The notes under the pieces were generated by a model. The model ran no database searches. It was not told where the DNA came from and was given only the letters and a program-made list of their open reading frames with translations. DNA of 52,500 bases. It comes from Chrysomallon squamiferum. Taxonomy: Eukaryota > Mollusca > Gastropoda > Neomphalida > Peltospiridae. The stretch is taken from contig CM022676.1 of NCBI GenBank assembly GCA_012295275.1, forward strand, positions 5,827,219-5,879,718. The letters run 5' to 3'. The position numbers and the translations under genes were made by a program. This document shows positions 42,206 to 52,500 of the stretch, piece by piece; the stretch's first letter is position 1; every line of letters starts with the position of its first letter.

Positions 42206-42620
42206 AAGCATATTTTTTGGAAACCCACGACCTTTACCCACAAGACAGCACAAACCTTCTTTCTTACCTCGCCCCACACACACACACACACCCCAACATT
42301 CTCCCTTCCTGTACCCCCACCATCTCCCACACCCTGTGTACCAGAACCAAGCCTGTTGTCTTATAAACTGACATCAGTGTAACAAAAAAAAGTAACGTAA
42401 GTCTTTTGACACCCCGTAACCTTTTCTCCTGTCAGATTGACTCCAGTTCGTCAATTGTTGTTTGATCGCCAGCGATCAAAAGATAGGCTCTAATATGATG
42501 GCACTGGTGTTTATGGGAAGCCTCTGCAGATTGCATCAGTGACCTTTTTTCCCCTCCCTGTATCTAGTGAGTGTATCTGTGTACAGTGTTGAAAAGTTTA
42601 AATGTGTCATATCTCTCGTA
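42206..42620. other. Complex unique island
   Basis: C-rich sequence, a CA patch (42275-42292), then non-repetitive DNA from 42380 to 42600 containing a 20-bp palindrome (42461-42480). No gene seen. Confidence 0.4.
42461..42480. repeat. Perfect palindrome, 9-bp arms
   Basis: TTTGATCGC (42461-42469), CA, GCGATCAAA (42472-42480). Symmetry of this length in a complex stretch could be a dimeric protein-binding site. Confidence 0.75.
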
Positions 42621-43155
42621 TATGTCAGGCAGGGCGATTTTTGGAAGAGAGGATTGTTGTTGGGTTTTTGTTGTGGTTTTTTGGTGTAGTTGACTACATT
42701 TTTTGACTACAAATTTTATTTTGGTAAAAAAATTTTATATATATTTTGGAAATATTTCTGATATAATGGAGATAATAAGAGAGTGATTATGATGATGATG
42801 ATAATGGTGATGATGATGATGATGTACCAAGAATAATAATGGTGATTATGATGATTGTAGTGATGATGATGATGTAATAATAATAATAATAATGGTAATA
42901 TTAATAATAAAATGATATGATGATGATGATGATGATAATATTAATAATTATAATGGGAATGATAATAACAGTAATAATGATGATGATGATGATGATGATA
43001 ATAAGTAATAATAAAAATAATATTAACAATAGCAATAATAACTAATGTTAATAACAGCAACCATTTTAATAATAACTGTAGTAGGTACTAATAAAATAAT
43101 AAAAATAATAGTAATAATATCAAATAATATTAAAAATATAAAAAAATATATGTAA

Positions 43156-43158
<3 letters not shown>
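42621..43158. repeat. GAT and AAT trinucleotide-rich DNA
   Basis: GAT triplets (42790-42825, 42862-42875, 42918-42938, 42976-43003) alternate with AAT-rich segments to 43140. Confidence 0.85.

Positions 43159-43232
<74 letters not shown>
43159..43232. repeat. (CT)37 microsatellite
   Basis: Pure CT run of 74 bp. Confidence 0.97.
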
Positions 43233-43236
<4 letters not shown>

Positions 43237-43620
43237 TCTCACTCAAATCTTTTTAAAAACATATTTCACACAAGCCCAACAAACCTGTGACCTTCAAGGA
43301 TATTGAGTGTCTTAGTTCCTCCATAATGGCCACATAATTCTGTCTTAGTTTGCTGCCTCTTTGAATAAAAGAGTTCTGAGACAGGAGCAGAGAATATATT
43401 GGGGTTGTTTTTTTTTTTTTTTTTTTTTTTTTTTTTCATCAGATATTTTCTGCCTCTGTACACTGGGCTCCCATTAGTGTCAATATTCAACCATTTAAAG
43501 GTATCGTGTAATAAGTAATGCTCACTGGTTGCATACCGGTAAATAATTGATGGTGATTGGTCGGATTTGAAAACTTACACCAGTAGCTCGTAGCTAAACA
43601 CATTAATTTATAAATTTCAT
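43233..43620. other. Complex island with poly(T)29
   Basis: Unique sequence on both sides of a T run (43408-43436). The right half includes GCATACCGGTAAATAATTGA and GGTGATTGGTCGG (CCAAT type, about 43553). The 74-codon minus-strand frame is broken by the T run and lacks a recognisable domain. Confidence 0.4.
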
Positions 43621-43624
43621 CCAA

Positions 43625-43665
<41 letters not shown>

Positions 43666-43757
43666 AATAATTTTGTATGATATATCCTTTTCAGAACAAG
43701 AAATATGTTTTTTTTTTTTTTTTTTTATTTGATTGTTAATGTGTTTTTAAAAGACCT

Positions 43758-43800
<43 letters not shown>

Positions 43801-44153
43801 TTTAATCCCTGTTCTTGATAAATTTGAAAAATTAGGGGTGTTAATTTGGACCAATAGGATTCACAGAAATTGTCTTTTGTTTAAAGGTTTATTAGATTTT
43901 GCTTCTTTTTTTTTTTTTTTGGTATTTTCTTTTATTATTATTATTTTTTTTTAATCAGTTTATTTATTTATTTCTTAGTTATTGTTATTATTTTTTTATT
44001 TTTATTTTAATCTGTGATCTTATCCGATAGATAAATTATGAATATAAATGGATTTTTATTTAATGATACATGTATCTAATTCATAATTACAAAATAAATA
44101 AAAATATCTGCTGAATTAAATTGATACCAAATAATGTATTATAATACATGTGT

Positions 44154-44156
<3 letters not shown>
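43621..44156. repeat. T-rich tract with repeated poly(T) runs
   Basis: T36 (43629-43664), a T run near 43708-43726, T32 (43760-43791), a T run near 43905-43920, and TTTA-rich DNA. The runs are spaced about 50-130 bp apart. Confidence 0.85.
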
Positions 44157-44227
<71 letters not shown>

Positions 44228-44280
44228 ATATGTGTGTATGCATGTCTGTATGTATGTGTGTGTGTGTGTGTGTGTGAATA
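44157..44280. repeat. (GA)n then TATG/GT
   Basis: Pure AG run 44157-44224, then TATG/TGTG to about 44275. Confidence 0.96.
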
Positions 44281-45830
<1,550 letters not shown>

Positions 45831-46170
45831 TTTTACAGAAGAGCTGCAAGCTGTAACACCCAGCACTATCTAAAATACCCCGTGACACAAACATAAACAA
45901 GCTAGCCTACAGACACGACTATTTTAATTATTTCACAATTTTGAGATTAAACGTAACCTCGGCAAATTATCACAGAATTTACAAGATAATGATGAAATAT
46001 AATCACAAAAGCATGTCCTGATATCTCCTGAGCTGGTTTTTACTGTTTGTCTGGGTTAAACCCACAGACAGATGAAGAACAACAGATATCTGTGTTTCGT
46101 AATGATTACGTACTGGACTTATTAGTATGGGGGAAAAAAAATCAATGTAAATTACCAACAAAAATGTTTG
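45831..46170. other. Unique DNA
   Basis: ACAGAAGAGCTGCAAGCTGTAACACCCAG-type sequence at 45835 has a relative near 46697 (AAAAGAATTGCAAACTTTTAA then ATCTAAAGTACCCC), in both cases directly after a GA run. No gene seen. Confidence 0.5.
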
Positions 46171-46173
46171 TAG

Positions 46174-46215
<42 letters not shown>

Positions 46216-46401
46216 GTATGTATGTATGTATGTATACACAGACATAAAATAGCTCTCTCTCTCTCTCTCTCTCGCTATATATATATATATATATTTATAT
46301 ATACACAGACATTATAGATAGCTAGATAGATATAGATACACATACATACACGTATAGGCACATGCATGCATGCACACAAACACACAGACACACGAGACAA
46401 A

Positions 46402-46435
<34 letters not shown>
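46171..46435. repeat. TA, TATG, CT and CA microsatellites in series
   Basis: TA (46174-46193), TATG (46194-46233), CT (46254-46273), TA (46276-46302) and CA (46404-46434). Confidence 0.92.
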
Positions 46436-46578
46436 TACTTTCTAATGACATTTGGCAAATCTTCAGACTTTATCTTGCCCTTTAAAACAGACCATTAAAA
46501 TATTTTAGATTTGTTTTCTAAAATGTCTGACATCAGGAGAAATACCTCTAAAGAAATTTCTTACATATATATTTATAT

Positions 46579-47240
<662 letters not shown>

Positions 47241-47637
47241 TATGTTTGTGTGTGTGTGTGTGTCTGTATATTTGTGCATGGTGGTACTATCTATATCAGT
47301 GTGTGTGTGTGTGTGTAAGCCTATGATGATATGTATGTATGTATATGTGTATGTGTGTATAAATATATATAGACATATATTTGTGTCTCATTCTTTTATC
47401 CATAGTATGTATGTTTGTAAGTAATATATTTGTGTCTGTAATGTGTTTGTGTGTCTGTATGTACATCTGTCTATATATATGCGTGTGTATGTATGTATGC
47501 ATGTGTTTATGTATGTATGTATGTATGTATGCATGCATGTATGTATGTGTATATATATATATATGTTTCAGTATGGTTGTGTGTGTGTGTATGGTACATG
47601 TGTTTGTTTATCTGTGTATGTATGTATATGTATGTAA

Positions 47638-47683
<46 letters not shown>

Positions 47684-47880
47684 ATATATATGTATGTATA
47701 TATACATGTGTATATATATATATGTGTGTGTGTGTGTGTATATATAATATAGTAGTGTAAGACTGTGTGTGTGTCTGTGTGTGTATGTGATACAATAGTG
47801 TGTGTGTGTGTCTGTATATATGTGTATGTGAGACTGTGTGTGTGTGTGTATGATATAATAGTGTATGTATACATTTAAAC
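47241..47880. repeat. GT/TATG/TA tract, about 640 bp
   Basis: GT (47247-47262, 47299-47316), TATG (47508-47545), TA (47641-47677), then TGTGTGTCTGTATATATG-type units with GATACAATAGTGTG near 47787 and GATATAATAGTGTA near 47850. All overlapping frames are artefacts. Confidence 0.92.
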
Positions 47881-48219
47881 AAAACCAAGTTACAGTTTGG
47901 ACATGGGGGGAGAGAGAGAGAGAGAAGCAGACACTGACTGGAATCTGACTTGGAGTCACGGGTCGCTGGTTACCAACGTAATTACCAGACTCTGCAGACC
48001 TGTCTGCTGCCTTCACAACTGATTACCCTGCAAGTGTGAAGAAAAGCAAGTATACTGGGGGGCAAGCCGGCTCGGGAAAACAGAGCAAACACAAGCCCCG
48101 GCCCAGTCTCTCTGTCTGCCATGCTCCAGCATTGGCAGTGATCCATTCACAGGGTTAGGGACCTGGTTTTGTAGAGAATGAAGGAAAGGTGTTTTATTAA
48201 TAGAGAACGTTTTTTAGGG
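47881..48219. other. Complex, GC-richer island
   Basis: From 47935 to 48175 the sequence is non-repetitive and among the most GC-rich in the window (for example GGCAAGCCGGCTCGGG near 48061 and AAGCCCCGGCCCAG near 48093). A short GA patch precedes it. No open frame with a recognisable product; candidate conserved element or exon. Confidence 0.35.
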
Positions 48220-48223
48220 TTTT

Positions 48224-48258
<35 letters not shown>

Positions 48259-48260
48259 TT
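48220..48260. repeat. Poly(T)26 plus (GT)n
   Basis: T26 (48220-48245) followed by a short GT run. Confidence 0.95.
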
Positions 48261-48269
48261 CAGTTATGT

Positions 48270-48460
48270 TTGGTGTTATGTAAAGGGAACGTTTTATTAT
48301 GAAGAATGGTTATTTTTAGTGTGTTATGTAATAGGAACGTTTTATTATAAAGAATAGTTTTTTTAGTGTGTTATGTAAAGTAACGTTTTATTATGAAGAA
48401 TGGTTTTTTTAGTGTATTATGCAATGGGAACATTTTATTATGAAGAGCTGTTTTGAAATT
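48270..48460. repeat. 47-bp minisatellite, four copies
   Basis: AACGTTTTATTATGAAGAAT recurs at 48288, 48336, 48382 and 48429 (steps of 48, 46 and 47 bp). Units continue GGTTTTTTTAGTGTGTTATGTAA. A relic (GAGAACGTTTTTTAGG) near 48204 lies beyond the T run. Confidence 0.93.
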
Positions 48461-48960
48461 ATATGATGTGCATAGTTGAATGAAAAGGATCGATTGATTT
48501 TATTCAGAGATGTATTCAGACTGTGCGAATATGATGTTTTAAAGACAAATGCTTTTTGGGTTTTTTTCTCTCTGAATATATTGATGTTGATTGCTAAGAA
48601 AAATATGTAAATTTATTTTTAAGGTAAGTTTTGGTTTATGTTCTTTAAAATAAGTTTAAAAAAAAAAATTAAAAGTATTTATATTTAATATCACACTCAT
48701 TTTTCAGAACTGTAGTCAGGTTTTCTGTGTGATATGGTAAATATATATATATATATATATACATGTATGTATGTATGTAAGTATGTGTGTGAGTACATAT
48801 ATATATGAGCTGTGGTTAGAATAGGAAATAATAAACAAGTATATACTTAGCTGGATAGATCCTACAAACCATTATGCAATTAGCCTTAACTGGGCCACAC
48901 AAAAACAGATTATACCAACGAACATTTGTAAAAGCATCGATCACTGGGTATAATTTGAAA
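48461..48960. other. AT-rich unique DNA with TA/TATG
   Basis: TA (48741-48760) and TATG (48764-48778) inside otherwise unremarkable sequence. No gene seen. Confidence 0.5.
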
Positions 48961-48964
48961 TTTC

Positions 48965-49055
48965 AAAAAAGGATGCAGTGGGAAGGATTGAACCTGTGCA
49001 CCTCAGGACAGCACTAAAGCACAGCCTGTCACTAATCCCAGGCTGGATGCAGCAT
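48965..49055 (-). mobile_element. tRNA-derived SINE-like fragment
   Basis: On the minus strand a B-box-like GGTTCAATCC (plus-strand 48985-48994) lies 35 bases after an A-box-like GGGATTAGTGA (plus-strand 49029-49039). That is the internal promoter spacing of tRNA and tRNA-derived SINEs. The arms do not fold into a sound cloverleaf, so it is not a functional tRNA. GGATGCAG occurs at both ends (48971 and 49044). Confidence 0.4.
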
Positions 49056-49339
49056 ACCCAGCATATGTTATTGTTAATTAAGACAATGTGGTTATGGCAA
49101 TAAAATCTTGACGGCAAAGGTGCACAAGTGTTTTTATTGAATTAGGGGCAAACTTAATTACGACAAGACGTGTTTTAAGTTAAAATGTTTTTGGCGAGAA
49201 TAAATTAATTCCTCGCGAAACACCCCAGCACAGGCATTTTAACCTCTTCGTTTTTAACCTCCTCGTTTTAACCCCTCTTTCATTAACGGAGAGGTGCTGT
49301 TCCAGATGTGGATTTCAGAGGTGGGTATGAGCTTCTGAT
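49056..49339. other. Unique DNA
   Basis: CCTCGTTTTAACC-type words repeat three times (49233-49275: TTTTAACCTCTTCGTTTTTAACC...). No gene seen. Confidence 0.5.
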
Positions 49340-50320
49340 GAAAAAAAAACAGTTTGAACTTAGAGGTAGAAGTGGATGATACCCAGTCATTGTACTGGAC
49401 TGATGAAAAAAACATGATAATATAATCAGAGATTCTTTTTATAAGTAGAGCTATTGTGACTTCTAAAATGAAATTCTGAAATATATCAGAAGTAGATATG
49501 ATATAAAGGCATTCTACTGGATTGATGAAAACATAGTGTGCAATACATCAAACATTCTGTAACAACTTAATGTGTTGTTAATGACTTATAAAACAAAACT
49601 TTGAACTTTAAAAGAAGTAGATGATATCCCAGACATTGTACTAGATCACTGAAAACATGACACAATGCACCACAGATTTCTGTTATAACTAGATGTATTA
49701 TAACTTTCAAAACAAAACTTTGAACTATGTTTGAAGTAGATGATACCCAGCTATTGTACTGGATTGAGGACAATACAGTACAATTCATCAAACATTCTGT
49801 AATAGCTAGATGTGTTATGACTTATAAAACAAAACTTTGAACTTTGGTGGTAGAAGTTGATGAAATCCAGGTATTGTACAGGACTGGAGAAATTTTGTTG
49901 AAATTTGGAAACTGTGTTGTCAGTACATCAGATATTCTGTTGTAACTGGATGTATTTTGACTTCTAAAACAAAATGGAATATGGTAGAAGCAGATAATAC
50001 ACAGAAATTTTCTGAACTGATAAAAAACATGAACAGAATACACCAGAGATTTCTGTTATAACACAATATATTATGACTTTAAAAAAACAACACCATTGAA
50101 CTATGTTTGAAAATAGATGATACCTAGACATTAAATGTGCTCTATATCACAGATTCAGTTGTAACTAGATGTATCAAGACTTCTAAAACAACAAAACCTT
50201 AAACTGAAATAAATGATTCCTAGGCTTAACACTGTACACCACAGTTTCTATTGTAACTTGATATATTAAGATTTATAAAAACAAATCTTTGAACTATGAC
50301 AGAAATGGACAATGCCCAGA
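49340..50320. repeat. Cluster B of the dispersed ~120-bp tandem repeat
   Basis: The anchor ATTCTGTTATAACTAGATGT recurs near 49432, 49554, 49677, 49794, 49934, 50050, 50153 and 50246; most steps are 117-122 bp, one 140 bp, the last two shorter. Each unit carries GACTTATAAAACAAAACTTTGAACT-type, AGAAGTAGATGATACCCAG and TGTACTGGACTGATGA blocks. The 140-bp unit holds the segment nearly identical to cluster A. Confidence 0.93.
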
Positions 50321-50329
50321 CATAATACA

Positions 50330-50445
50330 CACGTTTACTTTGACCTTTAAAGCGGTCACTTATTAAGCAGAAGTGACCATCAAGACAACTATAGTGGTCA
50401 TTGTTAGGTGACCTCAAAATCAAAATACCTGGACTGGTCAGTATA
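50330..50445. repeat. Cluster of TGACC/GGTCA words
   Basis: TGACCT (50341), GGTCAC (50354), GTGACC (50373), TGGTCA (50395), AGGTGACCT (50406) and GGTCA (50436) fall about every 13-30 bp in both orientations. It follows directly on cluster B and may be an old short-unit tandem repeat or a nuclear-receptor-like site cluster. Confidence 0.5.
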
Positions 50446-50802
50446 GTTATAACTGAAGTCAAAATCATACGTATAGATATGATGGTATATGTTGTCTTTT
50501 ACATACAAAGCTTTAAGAAAGAAAAAAAAATAATGAAGGTAAAAGTTAGTTGTTTTTTTTAATTGTTAAATATGATTAAGGTAAATAATATTTTTCATGT
50601 TAAAATATTTTGGGAAAGAGATTTGCATAGACGCCAGCCAGAAAGGCAAAGTAATAATAAATCTTTTTTTTATTAATTGAATTGTATGTAAGAATGTAAT
50701 TATAACCAAGGGAAATAATGTTTTAGGTGAGAAATTTTTTTGTTGGGGTGAATTGAAATTGAAATATTTTGTTTTAACAACAGTGTACTGTTACTTTATG
50801 TC

Positions 50803-50804
<2 letters not shown>
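50446..50804. other. AT-rich unique DNA
   Basis: GGTAAATAATATTTTTCATG (50580) and GGGAAATAATGTTTTAGGTG (50710) suggest a faint duplication of about 130 bp. No gene seen. Confidence 0.5.
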
Positions 50805-50871
<67 letters not shown>

Positions 50872-51037
50872 AATATAGAATTTATATTTTGTTGTGTTTG
50901 TGTGAGAAAGAATTATTGTAATAGAATTTCACAGTTGTGATAAAATTAGAGATTTAAAAATAAATAAATAATTTGTGCAATAATATGACATAATGAGAGA
51001 GAGAGAGAGAGAGGGGGGGGGGAGAGGGAGGGGGAGG

Positions 51038-51087
<50 letters not shown>

Positions 51088-51310
51088 GGTAGAAAGAGTG
51101 AGAAAATTTTGAAAGAAAAAGAGATAGAATGAGACAGTATTGAAAGAGAAAGTAAGAAATAAGGAGAAAGAATTAGAAGGAGAAAAAGATACAAGAATAG
51201 AAAGAAAGAAAAAAGAACGAGAAAAAGAAAGTGAGATTAGAGACAAAGAGCTAAAAAGAACTAGATGAAGACAGCTTTAGAGACAGACAGACAGAAAGAA
51301 AACAGGAGAG
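50805..51310. repeat. (GA)n runs and purine-rich tract
   Basis: Pure GA 50805-50868; a second block 50995-51084 with G9 and GGGGGA interruptions; purine-rich sequence continues to 51305. Confidence 0.93.
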
Positions 51311-52130
51311 AGTTTACTGATTTTAACAGGAAAAATATCAAATTTTCAAGTTAAATGCAAAGAAAAGAAAATACCTTGAAAGAAACTTAATTCTATATGA
51401 AGATACTGTATTAGAGAAAACACCTGAATATATGTATTGTTTATGAAAATCGTTAAAGGTAATTCCAAGAGGTGAGATATTTTAATTTACAGGTGGGACA
51501 GGAAATTAAAGCCAATCATTTCTCACTAGCTTACAACAGGTAATTAAATATTCTAACATACAGATTATGCATTGATGCTTTAATTTGCACCTGCATTTAT
51601 AACGAATGCTCGTTAAAAGTGAGTGATGACCGGTGATATATTTTTAAGAAGTCAAATTCGAAACCTTGACAAAAACAAAAATCACACCTCTGTTCGATCT
51701 GTAAGTGAATTATGATTAAAGGTAATATGGCAGGTGAGATAAATAGTTTAAATAATTAAATAAAGAAATTTTAACCTTCCGTTGAAATTCCATTCTTGAT
51801 TAGAGGTGAAATATAATAGGTGAATAATTTTAATTTTAATTTTAAATTTGTTTGAAATTTTTACACTCCATAGGTCTTGGTATTTTTTTAAATTATTTTT
51901 TTTAAAAAAAATTTTGTTTTTAATTAAAATAACTAAATCTACTCTACTAGACCTAATACTAGACCTAGCCCCTGAATTTACTAAGAACCAAAAAGTTACT
52001 AGAAATTTTATTTAATTAAATATAATTAAACATGACTTGCAGTTATTACGTTTAATATATAAAGTCTGTGTACTTCATTCACTCCTGCTAAAATTCTGAC
52101 ACAGAACTGTTTCTACCAGTCGGTCGTGTA
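51311..52130. other. AT-rich DNA, possibly a very old tandem array
   Basis: AAAGGTAATTCCAAGAGGTGAG (51455), ACAGGTAATTAAATATT (51535), AAAGGTAATATGGCAGGTGAG (51718) and AGAGGTGAAATATAATAGGTGA (51801) resemble one another at uneven spacing. ACTAGACCTA is repeated at 51946 and 51959. No gene seen. Confidence 0.45.
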
Positions 52131-52182
52131 CATGTGTCTGTGTGTGTGTCTGTGTGTCTGTGTGTGTGTGTGTGGTTTTTTT
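52131..52182. repeat. (GT)n with TCTG
   Basis: TGTGTCTGTG-type repeats at about 52133-52174, then T9. Confidence 0.9.
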
Positions 52183-52340
52183 TTTGGTTGTAATTTGACT
52201 GATTATGTGGCAGGCGAAATCACGTTCATTAGCAACCAGGTTGTCATGGATCAGCTGGCGTGTAAAAAACCAGCTCGGCTAATCTTGATGTTACCGAGGA
52301 AATGATGGAAGCCAGAGGAGGGTAGGTGAAAGTGTCTTTT
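52183..52340. other. Complex unique island
   Basis: Non-repetitive, with CAACCAGGTTGTCATGGATCAGCTGGC near 52215 and 52233 (AACCAGGTT is an inverted repeat). No gene seen. Confidence 0.35.
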
Positions 52341-52379
52341 AAAGACAGCATGCATGTACGTGTGTGAGTGCGTGTACGT

Positions 52380-52422
<43 letters not shown>

Positions 52423-52500
52423 TGTGTGTGTGTCAAGTGGTGAGGGTGTGAAAGAGGGAGGGAAGGAAAGGAAGGTGAGGGTAAAGAGAAAAGAAGAGTG
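52341..52500. repeat. (GT)n and purine-rich end
   Basis: TGTACGTGTGTGAGTGCG occurs twice with small changes (52355 and 52373), then GT (52386-52432) and GGAAGG-type purines to the window end. Confidence 0.92.

Overview
This window looks like intergenic or deep intronic DNA from an invertebrate animal nuclear genome. I infer a marine mollusc or other lophotrochozoan, with low confidence. The evidence is strong AT-richness, very dense microsatellites (GA, GT, TA, CATA, GAT, ATT and especially ACT), long poly(A) and poly(T) runs, tRNA-like SINE fragments and a TA-flanked mariner-type MITE. I see no operons, ribosome binding sites, rRNA genes or intact tRNA genes.

I support no protein-coding gene. 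The open reading frames longer than 60 codons that I examined either translate a microsatellite (for example poly-Ser/Leu from CT, Arg/Glu from GA, Thr/Leu/Tyr from ACT, Asn/Asp from ATT/ATC) or lack any recognisable domain. One 57-codon frame in an unusually complex block (24258-24431) is recorded as a weak candidate.

Three layers make up the layout. (1) Microsatellites and homopolymers lie throughout; the most extreme are (GA) of 107 bp at 46581, an almost all-purine stretch at 45234-45830, A54 at 6906, T56 at 26856 and (TA) of about 85 bp at 14929. (2) At least a dozen decayed tandem arrays have longer units: 24 bp at 1-275, 102 bp at 3720, 59 bp at 10300, 65-74 bp at 14220, about 38 bp at 17800, 97-130 bp at 21165, 160-210 bp at 25700, a composite at 33600, about 190 bp at 36860, about 135 bp at 40440, 47 bp at 48270, and one roughly 120-bp family in two clusters (20160 and 49340) 29 kb apart. 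(3) Short islands of ordinary, complex sequence of 150-400 bp lie between the repeats, and several contain recognisable transcription-factor-type motifs: CTCF-like at 18611, Sox/POU-like at 4900, RFX X-box-like at 5863-5907 and 41345, nuclear-receptor-type at 11250, 27735 and 36014, and K50-homeodomain cores at 12534-12612. These islands are candidate conserved noncoding elements; only cross-species alignment can show that.

The clearest mobile element is a 215-bp MITE at 33346-33560 with perfect 28-bp terminal inverted repeats and a TA target duplication. The most interesting repeat signal is an 84-bp segment shared at about 95% identity by the two distant clusters of the 120-bp family, whose other units are far more diverged.
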